From Phycisphaerae bacterium (lineage in GTDB: Bacteria > Planctomycetota > Phycisphaerae > Phycisphaerales > Phycisphaeraceae), in assembly GCA_030425705.1 (NCBI GenBank), contig JAUHZU010000004.1, positions 186,001 to 250,000 of the forward strand: a stretch of 64,000 nt of DNA. Direction: 5' to 3'. Each line of letters begins with the position of its first letter. The first letter of the stretch is position 1. Under the pieces are notes generated by a model. That model made no database searches. It saw nothing but the letters and a program-made list of their open reading frames with translations, and was not told the origin of the DNA. Below, piece after piece: positions 24,829-33,684 of the stretch. The translations under genes were made by a program, and so were the position numbers.

Positions 24829-25776
24829 ATGCGTTATCAATCCCTCGGCCGGACGGGCCTGAACGTCTCTGTCGCCGGGCTCGGATGCGGCGGGCACTCG
24901 CGGCTGGGCACGGCCTACGGCAAGGACCTCGACCACGCCGCGTCGATCGTCAGGCTCGCGGTCGAGCACGGCGTCAACTACATCGACACCGCCGAGTCCT
25001 ACAAGACCGAGCCGGCCGTCGCGCGTGCGCTGCGCGACCTCGACCGCGACAAGCTGGTCCTCTCGACCAAGGCCGGGCTGTGGACCCGCGACGACGTGCC
25101 GATGCCTACCGCCGACGAGTTCATCGCCAAGCTTGACGGTTCGCTGCGGACGCTGGGCGTCGAGACGATCGACGTGTACCACGTCCACGCCCTGGCCGAG
25201 CACCAGATCGACTACGCACTGTCGGACATCCTGCCCGCCTTGGAACACGCGAAAAAACAGGGGAAAATCCGCTTCCTCGCCGTGAGCGAGGTCTTCCACC
25301 ACGACCCGGCCCACGCGACGCTGCCGGCCCTGATGCGGCGCACCGACGCGTTCGACGTGTTCATGGTCGGGCTCAACGCGCTGAACTTCAGCGCCCGCCG
25401 AGCGGTCCTGCCGATGTCCCGCGAGCGCGGCATCGGCGTCGAGGTCATGTTCGCGGTCCGCAAGGCGCTGACGGACCCCGCGCACCTGCGCGAGACGGTG
25501 GCCGGGCTGATCGCGTCGGGGCAGGTCGATGCCGACCAGGTGGATGCCGACGACCCGCTGGGTTTCCTGGTCGACGACGAGACGCCGACGGTGATGGACG
25601 CGGGCTACCGCTTCTGCGCCCACGAGCCGGGCTGCCACACCGTCCTGTTCGGCACGGGCAACCCCGATCACCTGCGCGACAACATCGCGTCGCTGAACAA
25701 GCCCACGCTCTCGGCCGACAAGCTCGCGCAGCTCGCCACACTCTTCGGCCGGGTCGATTCGGTGTCGGGGAACTAA
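24829..25776 (+). CDS. Aldo/keto reductase
   Basis: 315 aa. An NAD(P)H-dependent (beta/alpha)8-barrel oxidoreductase. The N-terminal MRYQSLGRTGLNVSVAGLG is typical. YIDTAESYKTE carries the catalytic Asp and Tyr, LVLSTKAG the Lys and DVYHVHALAE the His of the tetrad. aaaGGA lies before the ATG. The middle (SGQVDADQVDADDPLGF) is a little longer than in close relatives, and the C-terminal cofactor loop ends in CHTVLFGTGNPDHLRDN. Substrate unknown. Confidence 0.92.
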   Translation: MRYQSLGRTGLNVSVAGLGCGGHSRLGTAYGKDLDHAASIVRLAVEHGVNYIDTAESYKTEPAVARALRDLDRDKLVLSTKAGLWTRDDVPMPTADEFIAKLDGSLRTLGVETIDVYHVHALAEHQIDYALSDILPALEHAKKQGKIRFLAVSEVFHHDPAHATLPALMRRTDAFDVFMVGLNALNFSARRAVLPMSRERGIGVEVMFAVRKALTDPAHLRETVAGLIASGQVDADQVDADDPLGFLVDDETPTVMDAGYRFCAHEPGCHTVLFGTGNPDHLRDNIASLNKPTLSADKLAQLATLFGRVDSVSGN

Positions 25777-25798
25777 TGCGATTCTCGGCGGGTGCCCC

Positions 25799-26212
25799 CT
25801 ACCACGCCGCCTCGAAGGCGTGCTCGTAGTGGCGGACCTCGGGCCGTTGGCCGTCGCGCAGGTCCACGCCCACGACGTCGAACCGCACGCCCAGCCCGCC
25901 GAGCCGGGCCGCGTGTTTCTGCTTGAGCTGGTAGGCGAGCGTGGTGAGCTTGCGCTGCTTCTTCACACCCACGCGGTGCTCGGGCGCAACCGAGCTTGCC
26001 CGGTCCTCGGACGTCTTCACCTCGACGATGACCAGCGTTGCCCGGTCGGGCGTGAGCATCACCAGGTCGATCTCGCCCGCCACGTTCCGCAGGTTGCGCG
26101 CGACGGGTTTGTAACCGTGTCGCCGGAGGTAGCGCTCGGCGACACGCTCTCCGCGCTCGCCGGGCGGGCGGTGGCGGCCGATGCCGAGCAGTCCGGCGAG
26201 CCGGGCCCTCAC
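25799..26212 (-). CDS. yraN: YraN/UPF0102 family nuclease-like protein
   Basis: 137 aa from GTG at 26210-26212, which overlaps the stop of the upstream gene (GTGA, coupled). The family fold is restriction-endonuclease-like: GERVAERYLRRHGYKPVARN, then GEIDLVML with the Asp and LVIVEVKTSED with the E-x-K triad. The role is poorly known; a Holliday-junction or DNA-uptake-linked nuclease has been proposed for the family. Longer in-frame starts would run far into the upstream gene. Confidence 0.85.
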   Translation of the reverse strand: MRARLAGLLGIGRHRPPGERGERVAERYLRRHGYKPVARNLRNVAGEIDLVMLTPDRATLVIVEVKTSEDRASSVAPEHRVGVKKQRKLTTLAYQLKQKHAARLGGLGVRFDVVGVDLRDGQRPEVRHYEHAFEAAW

Positions 26213-26598
26213 GACGCCGCCGCCATTTCGCTGATCACCCAGGGGCCATAGATCAGGAAGGCCAGCAGCACGACGTGCAGCGCGACATAGACCGAGCCGG
26301 CCAACCCGCCGTAGACTCGGACCGTGCACGCGGGTACCGCGATCGGCCAGAACAGGAAGACGACCCAGAGCGAAAGCGTGGGTAGGGGCTTGTGGTGATA
26401 GCGCGCATCTGCCCGGGCCCAGAGTGTAAAGAACCCACCCAACATCAACGACAACCAGCCGAACAGTTCGGCCCTGCCCGCCACAAGCGCGGTGCCCAGG
26501 AGCAATGCGAACAGCATCGCCGCGAGGTACAGGACGACGCGTCGATGACGGAACCGCGCATCGGTCGTCGCAGCGTCGTGTTGGGAATCACCCGGCAT
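26209..26598 (-). CDS. Hypothetical four-helix membrane protein
   Basis: 129 aa. Hydrophobic segments lie near residues 21-40, 44-60, 70-92 and 102-123, with a short His/Arg-rich cytoplasmic start. aggggggat precedes the ATG. It lies 17 bp after the PpiC-type gene and overlaps yraN, so the three are likely one operon. No family recognised. Confidence 0.65.
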   Translation of the reverse strand: MPGDSQHDAATTDARFRHRRVVLYLAAMLFALLLGTALVAGRAELFGWLSLMLGGFFTLWARADARYHHKPLPTLSLWVVFLFWPIAVPACTVRVYGGLAGSVYVALHVVLLAFLIYGPWVISEMAAAS

Positions 26599-26615
26599 AT
26601 CCCCCCTCACGCGCC

Positions 26616-27839
26616 TCAGCCCGCGGTGTCGTAGCGGGCGATGGCGATGTCCAGGAGCTTCTCGGTCATCAGCACCGGGTCGGTGTAGCCCCCGCCGTTC
26701 CACAGCGTCTCGCGGAAGTCGCGGAACAGCGTGTCCCACTGCTCCAGCCGGAGCCGCTGCTCGAGCTCGACCTGCACGTCGCGGAGCTGCACGTCGGCGC
26801 CGGGCACGTACGCCTGCACCTGCACGAAGAAGTGCCGGTCGCCGGCGGTGATGGGCCCGGCGTGCTCGCCCTGCGCGAGGCCGAGGATCACGGCGTTGAC
26901 CTCCTCGACGCCCAGCACCTGGTCGCCGGTGATCGGCTCGCCGCTGTTGAACTCCCCGCCGGACGTGGGGTTGTAGCTGTTGAGCGTTTCGTCGCGGGCG
27001 ACGACCTCGAAGGCGTCGCCGTCGGCGAGCTTGCGGGAGATGACCTCGGCCGACACCGCGTCTCGGGTCATCATCAGGCGGATGACCCGGCGGTCCTCGG
27101 TGTTGAACACGCCCTGGGCCATCATGTCGTTGAACCGGCGTTCGACGTCGCGCTGCTGCACGTTGATCTGCGGCATCAGCTCCTGCTGCAGGTACCGGCG
27201 GACGACCAGCTCCTCGCGGTACTGCGCGAGCGCCTCGTCCAGCTCCATGTCCTCGGCCGCGAGGAACTCCGCCCGCGCCTTCGCCAGCGAGCCCTGGCCG
27301 TAGAACCGCAGCAGCTCTTCGCGGCGCGCCTGCACCATGCCCGCCACCGCCTGCCACTCGCGCTCGCTCAGGCCGCTGCCGGCCTCGGCGAGGATCAGCT
27401 TGTCGATCAGCACCTCGCGCATGCGCCCGGCCAGCACCGGCGCGGCACGCCGCAGGAACTCGTCCCCGTCGTACCGCCGGCCGAACGCCGCGAGCTCCGC
27501 CTCGACCGGGTCGAGGATCGTGTGCGCGTAGATCGCTTCGCCGTTGACGTGGCCGAGCATCGCGTCGACCGCGTAGGCGCGGTCCCGGCCGGCCGCGCCG
27601 GGGGTGTCGGCGGTGGAGGCGTCGGTCGTCGTGGTCTCGGCATCGCCGGGCGAGGTGGTGACCGCGACCGGGTCGGGGCTGGCCTGCTCGGCAACGAAGT
27701 CCTCGGGCGCGACCCGGCCGGCGCTGGGGGCCGTGAGCCCGTCGAAGCTGCCGCAGCCCAGCAGCGCGAGCGTCGCGCCCATCGCGGCCGTCGCGGCGGA
27801 CAGGCGTCGGGTCAGGCGTCGGTCGGGTGCGGGGTGCAT
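26616..27839 (-). CDS. PpiC/SurA-like peptidyl-prolyl isomerase lipoprotein
   Basis: 407 aa. A signal peptide with lipobox LALLGC (Cys29) is followed by a Thr/Pro/Asp-rich linker to about residue 90. Residues 95-230 are a SurA-like helical N-domain (GHVNGEAIYAHTILDP through VVRRYLQQELMP). The region after ERRFNDMMAQGVFN looks like a parvulin domain: EVVARDETLNSYNP, GEFNSGEPITGDQV and VILGLAQGEHAGPI, then RHFFVQVQAY. It probably aids folding of exported proteins. GGAGCG lies before the ATG. It heads an operon with a membrane protein and yraN. Confidence 0.78.
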   Translation of the reverse strand: MHPAPDRRLTRRLSAATAAMGATLALLGCGSFDGLTAPSAGRVAPEDFVAEQASPDPVAVTTSPGDAETTTTDASTADTPGAAGRDRAYAVDAMLGHVNGEAIYAHTILDPVEAELAAFGRRYDGDEFLRRAAPVLAGRMREVLIDKLILAEAGSGLSEREWQAVAGMVQARREELLRFYGQGSLAKARAEFLAAEDMELDEALAQYREELVVRRYLQQELMPQINVQQRDVERRFNDMMAQGVFNTEDRRVIRLMMTRDAVSAEVISRKLADGDAFEVVARDETLNSYNPTSGGEFNSGEPITGDQVLGVEEVNAVILGLAQGEHAGPITAGDRHFFVQVQAYVPGADVQLRDVQVELEQRLRLEQWDTLFRDFRETLWNGGGYTDPVLMTEKLLDIAIARYDTAG

Positions 27840-28059
27840 GGGTTCGCTCCGGGTGCGTCGGTCCGCCGGCGAGTCAGCAGGCGGCCAGCCGCCCCCCTCG
27901 ATCCGGGCCCACTATGTTATCGGCGACTCGCCCGCCGGGGGCTGAAACGCTGCCGCGCAGGGGCGGCCGTCCCCCCCCCGCTACTCCGTCACCCGACGCC
28001 CAGGGGTGAATCGGTGGGACGCCCCGCCATGCCGTGACTGGGCCTAGTTAAAAATCACA

Positions 28060-28090
28060 CAGGGCCCCGCGGTGGAAACGCGGGGCCCTG
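28060..28090 (-). terminator. Intrinsic terminator downstream of the P-type ATPase gene
   Basis: A 12-bp perfect stem cagggccccgcg/cgcggggccctg with a 7-nt loop. On the minus strand a TTTTT run follows within about 8 nt. An outer cctag/ctagg pairing extends the structure, so it may also act on the other strand. Confidence 0.8.
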
Positions 28091-28123
28091 GTCCTAGGCG
28101 GTAAGTTTTTATGAAGCAACGCC

Positions 28124-30235
28124 TTACGCCGGAGCGACCTCGCCGGATGGCGCGGGGCCGACGTGCTCGATCCGGCGGGCCCGGCGGGTGGTCTCGACCG
28201 TTTCCTCGGGCTCGTGGATGTGCTCGCCCTCGCGCACGAGGCGGGCGGAGTTGAAGATCACCACGATCGAGCTGATCCCGTGGCCGATCGCCGCGATCCA
28301 CGGCTGCATGTACCCGGCCAGGAGCAGCACGACCATGAGCAGGATGTAGATCAGCGTGCCCACGAGGTTCTGCCGGATCACCGTGACCGTCTTGCTCGAG
28401 AGCCCGACGAGGAACGGGATGCGGTTGAGGTGGTTGTTCATCAGCGCGATGGACGCGGAGTTGATCGCGACGTCCGAGCCGGCCGCGCCCATGGCGATGG
28501 ACACGTCGCCCGCCGCGAGGGCCGGGCCGTCGTTCACGCCGTCGCCGACGACCGCGACGGTGTGCCCCTCGGCCTTGAGGGTCTCGACGAGTTCGAGCTT
28601 GTCGCCGGGCAGCGCCTCGGCGGTGAAGTCGGTGATCCCCAGCGCCTCGGCGACGCGTCGCGCGGGGCTCCAGCGGTCGCCGGTGATCATCACCCGCCGC
28701 TTCACGCCCAGCTCGTCCAGCTGCGCCAGCGCGTCGGGTGCGCCCTTCCGCGGCTGGTCGGCCAGGCCCAGCCAGCCCACGGCCCGTCCGTTGTGCGCCA
28801 CGAACAACAAGCTCAGCCCCTCGGTCTCCGATGTGTCCAGCGGCGACATGTCCACGCCCTGGTCCTGCAGGAACGCCTCGCGCCCCACCAGCACCACGCC
28901 GCCGTCGGACAGGGTCGCCTTCACGCCGCGGCCCGACACCTCCTCGAAGCCCTGAGTCGTGGCCGGCTCGAGCTTCGCACGCTCGGCCACATCGACCACC
29001 GCCCGCGCGACCGGGTGCCGGGAGTTCACCTCCGCCGAATAGCACCAGCGCAGCAGGTCCGCGCCCTCGACGCCCTCGACCGGCTTCATGCGGGTCACGC
29101 TCAGGTCGCCGGTCGTCAGCGTGCCCGTCTTGTCGAACACGATCGCCGTGCAGCGTCGCACGACCTCCAGGTCCGACACGCTCTTGACCAGCACGCCCAG
29201 CCGCGCCGACGCGCTGAGCGCCGCGACGATGGCCGTCGGCCCGCACAGGATCAACGCGCACGGGCACGCGATCAGCAGCAGCGAGATCGAGTTCTTCAGG
29301 TCCTTGGTGAACACGAAGATGATGAACGCGAGGATGATCACCACCGGCGTGTAGTACGACGCGTACTTGCTCAGCTCGCGGACGACCGCCGGCTTGCTCG
29401 ACGCCGCCTGCAGGATCAGCGACTGCACCTTGCCCAGCGTCGAGTCCTCGCCGGCGCGGGTGATCTCGATCTCCAGCCGGCCCGTCTCGTTGATCGTGCC
29501 CGCGAACGCCTCGTCGCCCGGGGCCTTCTCCACGGGCACGGACTCGCCGGTGATGTTCGCCTGGTCCACCGTCGAGTTGCCCGCCTTGACGATGCCGTCG
29601 CCGGGGATGTTGTCGCCCGGCAGCACCAGCACCACGTCGCCGGGCTTCAGGTCCTTGGCCTGGACCTCGCGCTCGCCTTGGTCGGTGAGGAGCACCGCCT
29701 TGGTCGGGGTGATGCGGATCAGCGACTCGATGGTCTTGAGCGCGCCCGCCGCGGTCCGGTGCTCGATCAGCGAGGCGATGAGCATAAAGAACGCGACGAC
29801 CGCGCACTCGAAGTAGATGCCCGCCGCGAACGCCGCGATGATCGCCAGCGCGACCAACTCCTCCATGTGCGAGCCGCCGGCGACGTGCTCGTCGTCGTGG
29901 TGATGGTGGTGGTCGTGGCCGCAGTCCGCGCCGTGGGCGGGGTCGCCGTGGTCGTGCGAGCACCGGCCGGTGATCAGCGCCTTGCCCGCGCCGTAGACGA
30001 TCGGCCCGCCCAGGAACAGCGACGCGAACATCGCCAGCAGGTCGCTGTGGTCGTTGGTGTCGAAGGTGAACCGCGCGATGACCGCCGCGAACAGCAGCGT
30101 CACACCGACCAGCACGAGGATGATCTGCAGGTCGACCCGGCGCTGCTCGTCCTCCGCCGACCCCGCCGGGGCCGGGCCGTGGCTGTGGTCGTGATCGTGG
30201 GTGTGCGCGGGGTCGTGGGCATCAATCGCGGACAT
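28124..30235 (-). CDS. Heavy-metal P1B-type ATPase with His-rich N-terminus
   Basis: 703 aa from the ATG preceded by AGGGAG. Domains: a His/Asp-rich tail (residues 7-20), two transmembrane segments, a second His cluster (93-117), then the actuator domain with TGES at 229-232. The transmembrane metal site IACPCALILCG has CPC at 324-326, the phosphorylation motif DKTGT spans 368-372, RHPVARAVV is the P1B His-Pro motif and VVGDGVNDGPAL the hinge. CPC fits Cu+, Zn2+ or Cd2+ export. There is no CxxC HMA domain; the histidine clusters may replace it, which suggests Zn2+, but this is inference. Confidence 0.93.
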   Translation of the reverse strand: MSAIDAHDPAHTHDHDHSHGPAPAGSAEDEQRRVDLQIILVLVGVTLLFAAVIARFTFDTNDHSDLLAMFASLFLGGPIVYGAGKALITGRCSHDHGDPAHGADCGHDHHHHHDDEHVAGGSHMEELVALAIIAAFAAGIYFECAVVAFFMLIASLIEHRTAAGALKTIESLIRITPTKAVLLTDQGEREVQAKDLKPGDVVLVLPGDNIPGDGIVKAGNSTVDQANITGESVPVEKAPGDEAFAGTINETGRLEIEITRAGEDSTLGKVQSLILQAASSKPAVVRELSKYASYYTPVVIILAFIIFVFTKDLKNSISLLLIACPCALILCGPTAIVAALSASARLGVLVKSVSDLEVVRRCTAIVFDKTGTLTTGDLSVTRMKPVEGVEGADLLRWCYSAEVNSRHPVARAVVDVAERAKLEPATTQGFEEVSGRGVKATLSDGGVVLVGREAFLQDQGVDMSPLDTSETEGLSLLFVAHNGRAVGWLGLADQPRKGAPDALAQLDELGVKRRVMITGDRWSPARRVAEALGITDFTAEALPGDKLELVETLKAEGHTVAVVGDGVNDGPALAAGDVSIAMGAAGSDVAINSASIALMNNHLNRIPFLVGLSSKTVTVIRQNLVGTLIYILLMVVLLLAGYMQPWIAAIGHGISSIVVIFNSARLVREGEHIHEPEETVETTRRARRIEHVGPAPSGEVAPA

Positions 30236-30540
30236 GAACGTCTCCCTGAGAACAACCCCCGGCACAAAAACACACACGGGCCGCCGCCCCGGGCCCACCC
30301 CGGGCGGACAGCCAACCCCCGCCGCCGATCGGCAGCCGGGCGGAGAAGTATAGCACCCCCCCGCCGGGGCCATCGCCCGCCACGCCCCGCAGGGCTTATC
30401 GGCCCCCGGCCCAACCCATCGCTGGCACACCCCGCGCGCCGCCCTAACACACGCCCGCTACCCTCCCCCCGTCGCGGCAAGCGACCCCGCCAGGCCCCCG
30501 CCCGCAAGCCCGCCCCAGCCCCCGACCCACGAGACCCGCC
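30236..30540. other. C-rich divergent spacer
   Basis: The 305-bp region between the divergent ATPase and a small plus-strand gene is very C-rich on the plus strand. I see no ORF with coding character, no RNA fold and no clear promoter in it. Confidence 0.4.
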
Positions 30541-30879
30541 ATGCCCGCCCCCGCCCCCGTCCCGCTGACCCGCGACGCACCGCACGACCCCACCGACCGT
30601 GTGGCCCCGTGCCCGGCCGTCCAACCCGATGCCGAATTGCCCCTGGACCCCACGAACCCGGCCCAAGTCGACGACCTCGACGAGGACCGCCAAAGCGACC
30701 TCGACGACGACGAGCAGCAGGCCTTCCTCGACAAATTCTACATGCACCTGGACGGCCAGCTCCCGCCCGAGGACCTCCCCAGCCTCCAGCACCTGCTCGA
30801 CCACACCCCCAACGCCGGCCGGCTCGCGATGGACGCCCTCCGCCTCGACCACCTGCTCCGCGAAGTCTTCGCGGAGTAG
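30541..30879 (+). CDS. Small acidic protein, anti-sigma-like (hypothetical)
   Basis: 112 aa. The N-terminal half is Pro/Asp-rich and disordered. Residues 60-110 read FLDKFYMHLDGQLPPEDLPS and LLDHTPNAGRLAMDALRLDH, resembling the helical core of zinc-free planctomycete anti-sigma factors (YLDGxLxxxxxxxLxxHL). No transmembrane segment and no zinc ligands. No sigma gene is adjacent. The pseudopilin gene follows after 113 bp. Confidence 0.5.
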   Translation: MPAPAPVPLTRDAPHDPTDRVAPCPAVQPDAELPLDPTNPAQVDDLDEDRQSDLDDDEQQAFLDKFYMHLDGQLPPEDLPSLQHLLDHTPNAGRLAMDALRLDHLLREVFAE

Positions 30880-30957
30880 GCAGCGGGTCCTATCGCTCAG
30901 ACACGGCCGTACCCGCCACGAACCCGGCGTCACATCCCGGCGAGACCGGGTTTTTCG

Positions 30958-30986
30958 TTGGCCGGCCACACCCCGCCAAGTAGACT
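30958..30986 (+). promoter_or_regulatory. Promoter TTGGCC-N17-TAGACT, leaderless geometry
   Basis: -35 at 30958-30963, 17-bp spacer, -10 at 30981-30986. The -10 ends 6 nt before the ATG at 30993. Confidence 0.5.
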
Positions 30987-30992
30987 ATCCGC

Positions 30993-31793
30993 ATGGAGAG
31001 ACGCCGTACCCCCGACGCCCGCCCAGATCTCCGCCCAAAGCGCGGGTTCACTCTGATCGAGCTGCTGGTGGTCGTCTCCATCATCGCGCTGCTCGTCGGC
31101 ATCCTGCTGCCGGCCCTCAGCGGCGCGCGGAAGTCCGCGGTCGAGGCCCAGTGCAAGTCGAACCTGCGCCAGGTCTCCGCCGCGCAGTTCATGTACCAGC
31201 AGGACTTCGGCGTCTTCGCCCGGCTCTGGTCCGCGGCCGACGGCGACGGCGAGGCCGTCAACAACCCCGTCTCCCCGCTGGCCGACTACCTGGAGGTCGA
31301 CCGCCGCCGGCTCCCCGAGCCCGGCTCGGTGATGCAGTGCCCCGCCGTCGAGCCCGCCGAGTTCGAACGCCTCGCGCCGCTCGTCCAGCCCGGCCACCAG
31401 GTCTCGTCGTTCGGCATCAACCCGGCGATGCAGTTCGACCGCTGGGACTTCAGCACCGCCAAGGCCTCGGCCAGCGACCTCATCCTCGTCGGCGAGCAGG
31501 CGCTCGAGCCCTTCGAGCAGCTCCAGACGTCCAACGGCAAGACCGCCGTGCCCCTGCCCTACAGCGGCGCGGCCTGGCTGTCCCTCAACAACCACGACCC
31601 CCAGCGCGGCTACCGCCACTTCGACGGCGGCGCGAACTACGCCATGCACGACGGCAGCGCCCGCCGGCTCTTCCACAAAGACCTCACGCTCTCCGGCAAC
31701 CACTGGGCGTGGTGGGACACCAAGGACGACCCCTGGACCCTCCAGGCCATGACCTCCTCCGGTGCCCCCGGCGGCTGCGGCTGCGGCGAGTAG
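30993..31793 (+). CDS. Type II pseudopilin-like protein (prepilin N-terminal methylation domain)
   Basis: 266 aa. A basic leader ends at the prepilin peptidase site RGFTLIELLVVVSIIALLVG (cleavage after Gly, N-methyl-Phe, Glu5 present). The helix continues SGARKSAVEAQCKSNLRQ. The globular part has the planctomycete ending with GGANYAMHDGSARRLF (H-x-DG type). These proteins are numerous in planctomycetes and may form pseudopili or surface structures; the exact role is unknown. The C-terminus has Cys/Gly residues (GGCGCGE). Confidence 0.9.
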   Translation: MERRRTPDARPDLRPKRGFTLIELLVVVSIIALLVGILLPALSGARKSAVEAQCKSNLRQVSAAQFMYQQDFGVFARLWSAADGDGEAVNNPVSPLADYLEVDRRRLPEPGSVMQCPAVEPAEFERLAPLVQPGHQVSSFGINPAMQFDRWDFSTAKASASDLILVGEQALEPFEQLQTSNGKTAVPLPYSGAAWLSLNNHDPQRGYRHFDGGANYAMHDGSARRLFHKDLTLSGNHWAWWDTKDDPWTLQAMTSSGAPGGCGCGE

Positions 31794-31825
31794 GCACAAT
31801 CGACAACGGGTCAACAGCGCCCCGC

Positions 31826-32821
31826 TCACACCCCGCCGAACGCTTCGCGCAGCATCGCCAGGGACCGGGGCACGGCCTGCATCGGGCTGTCTTTGCCCTC
31901 GAACTCCAGGCAGATGTACCCGCGGTAGTCCGCGTCTTTCAGGATCTGCGCGACGCGGGGGTAGTCGATGTCCAGCTCGTACCACACCCCGCCGCCGAAG
32001 TACGTCTTGGCCTGCACGAACACCGCCTCGGGGGCGAGCGCCTCGTACTGCGCGTACTGGTCCTCGAGGAAGTTGCCCGTGTCCAGCGTCGCGCGCAGCC
32101 AGGGCGAACCGATCGCGTTGATCACCCGCAGCACCCCGTCGGCGTTGCGGCCCAGGCCCCAGTGGTTCTCCAGGCCCATGACGATGCCACGTTCTTCCGC
32201 CTCCCGCGCCAGGCGGTCGTACGCGTTGATCACCCACTCGAAGCCCTGCTCGTCGGAGAACTCCCGGGGCGTGGGCTCGCGGCCCTGGTTGGCCATCAGC
32301 TCGTTGAAGTCGCCCTGCGTGCCCCACCGCCCGGTGTTGACCCGCATCGTCGGGATGCCCAGGTCGTAGGCCAGCTCCAGGGAGGCGATGGTCTTGTCGA
32401 GGTTGGCCTGCCGGGCCTCGGCGTCGGGGGTCACGAAGCCCTGGTGGGTGGACAGCCCGCAGAGGTTCAGCCCGTTGAGCAGCGCCGCCCGCTTGATCTC
32501 GCGGACGTGGGGGTTGTCCTTGCGGTGCATCTGCACCTCGAGCACCTCGAACCCGTCGAAGCCCATCGCCGCGGCGTGCTCGATGCATCGCAGCATGTCC
32601 GGCGGCTCCTGCTCGGGGTCGTACCGCCAGAACGAGTAGCTCGACACGCCGATCGGGTTGGGCCGACGCCGGGGCGACGCCTGCCCGCCGTCCCGGCCGG
32701 CCGCGTCCTGCTTGCGGGCCCCCGCCACCCGCGGCTGGGCCGAGCAGGCCCCCACCGTGCCTGCGGCCACCACCGCCGCCGCCGAACGCGTCAGAAAAGC
32801 CCGCCGTGGGATCGCTTGCAT
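31826..32821 (-). CDS. Tat-exported sugar phosphate isomerase/epimerase-like TIM-barrel protein
   Basis: 331 aa from the ATG with GGAGG 8 nt upstream. The Tat-like signal PRRAFLTRSAAAVVAAG is followed by Cys and a basic linker. The rest is an AP-endonuclease-2-type TIM barrel (xylose isomerase-like): SSYSFWRYDPEQEPPDML, GFDGFEVLEVQM, IVMGLENHWGLGRNADG, LRATLDTGNF and GYICLEFEGKDSP give the metal-binding Glu/Asp/His set. Such exported proteins are common in planctomycetes and are thought to act on sugars. Substrate unknown. Confidence 0.85.
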   Translation of the reverse strand: MQAIPRRAFLTRSAAAVVAAGTVGACSAQPRVAGARKQDAAGRDGGQASPRRRPNPIGVSSYSFWRYDPEQEPPDMLRCIEHAAAMGFDGFEVLEVQMHRKDNPHVREIKRAALLNGLNLCGLSTHQGFVTPDAEARQANLDKTIASLELAYDLGIPTMRVNTGRWGTQGDFNELMANQGREPTPREFSDEQGFEWVINAYDRLAREAEERGIVMGLENHWGLGRNADGVLRVINAIGSPWLRATLDTGNFLEDQYAQYEALAPEAVFVQAKTYFGGGVWYELDIDYPRVAQILKDADYRGYICLEFEGKDSPMQAVPRSLAMLREAFGGV

Positions 32822-32940
32822 CAAGAGGCCTCCAATTAGGTGCAGAACCAGCCCGAGCCGCCGCCGGGCCATACCCGCGGACGGCAACGCCCTATGGTAC
32901 TGACCCATCTGGGTGGGCGCGGTGGTCAGGAAGAGCGCAG

Positions 32941-33003
32941 GAACCGTTTTCGGTGCCACAGGAGGCCCGGATGCGGTATACGGTCCTGTCACCTTTTCGG
33001 TTC
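32941..33003. repeat. Palindromic repeat family H
   Basis: Left arm 32941-32963 and right arm 32984-33003 pair as gaaccg..ggtg..acagga with internal bulges. It lies in the spacer upstream of the TIM-barrel gene and downstream of a small minus-strand lipoprotein gene, at the edge of the anomalous region. Confidence 0.6.
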
Positions 33004-33043
33004 CAGAACGAACAAACAGGGCACACAAATCGAAGGGCTTCGT

Positions 33044-33487
33044 CTATTCACGCGACGAGATTTCGGACGCCCCTGCCGAAGTTAGAAAATCTTCGATGTG
33101 ACTCTTCATATGATCCCATATCTCAGTTTCACTGCTACTCACAAGCAAACTCGTGTCAGCCAGCAGCATGTTCTGTAACACAATGTGATCGGATGGGGTG
33201 GGCAAAACCAGATTCGGTGAGTCCGGCGAAGTACCGCCTAGATACAAGCGCCCGCCTTCATCCGAATCCTGAATATGTACCCAAACAATTTCATGAGTGG
33301 CACCACAACCCGACACGCAAGAAAATCGAGCACCTTTAGATCCCCCATCTCTATACATAACAACCGCCTTGACCTGCATCGACGCCCCCCGATCACTACC
33401 ATTCACACCGCACCCATAGGCGACAGTAAAAAACATGCACATCAAGATAAATCGCACAACCACGGCTCTATACACAACATGCTCCAT
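33044..33487 (-). CDS. Small putative lipoprotein (hypothetical)
   Basis: 147 aa from the ATG at 33485-33487; ATGs at 33512-33514 and 33560-33562 are also in frame and none has a good Shine-Dalgarno. A signal peptide FILMCMFFTVAYGC suggests lipidation. The mature part contains MQVKAVVMYRDGGSKGA and SCVSGCGATHEIVWVHIQ, beta-rich with a CxxxC pair. No family recognised. Codon use is visibly more AT-rich than in neighbouring genes, suggesting transfer. Confidence 0.5.
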   Translation of the reverse strand: MEHVVYRAVVVRFILMCMFFTVAYGCGVNGSDRGASMQVKAVVMYRDGGSKGARFSCVSGCGATHEIVWVHIQDSDEGGRLYLGGTSPDSPNLVLPTPSDHIVLQNMLLADTSLLVSSSETEIWDHMKSHIEDFLTSAGASEISSRE

Positions 33488-33572
33488 ACGGGTAGAAATG
33501 TTGTCAGGAACCATTTCCCGTCTGCGGTGCCTGATCGATTCGAGTTTGGCCCGTCGGTTCATCCGTAAGCAA

Positions 33573-33617
33573 CATGCCAGCCAGCGTAGCCGGGGGGGTG
33601 GGGTATGCCAAGTGTTT
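33573..33617. repeat. 45-bp direct repeat, copy 1
   Basis: Matches 35028-35073 at 38 of 45 positions with no gaps. The core cagcgtagccgggggg is identical. On the minus strand it lies just upstream of the small lipoprotein gene. Confidence 0.75.
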
Positions 33618-33684
33618 CCCGGCGTCGGCATGGGGCGGGCCTCTTTTCGATGTGCCGGGGACGCGGATCGTGTGTTTGTCCGGC

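Noticed and set aside
28163-30568. 801-codon plus-strand open frame opposite the P-type ATPase
   Set aside because: Antisense shadow of a gene with every P-type ATPase motif. No coding character of its own.
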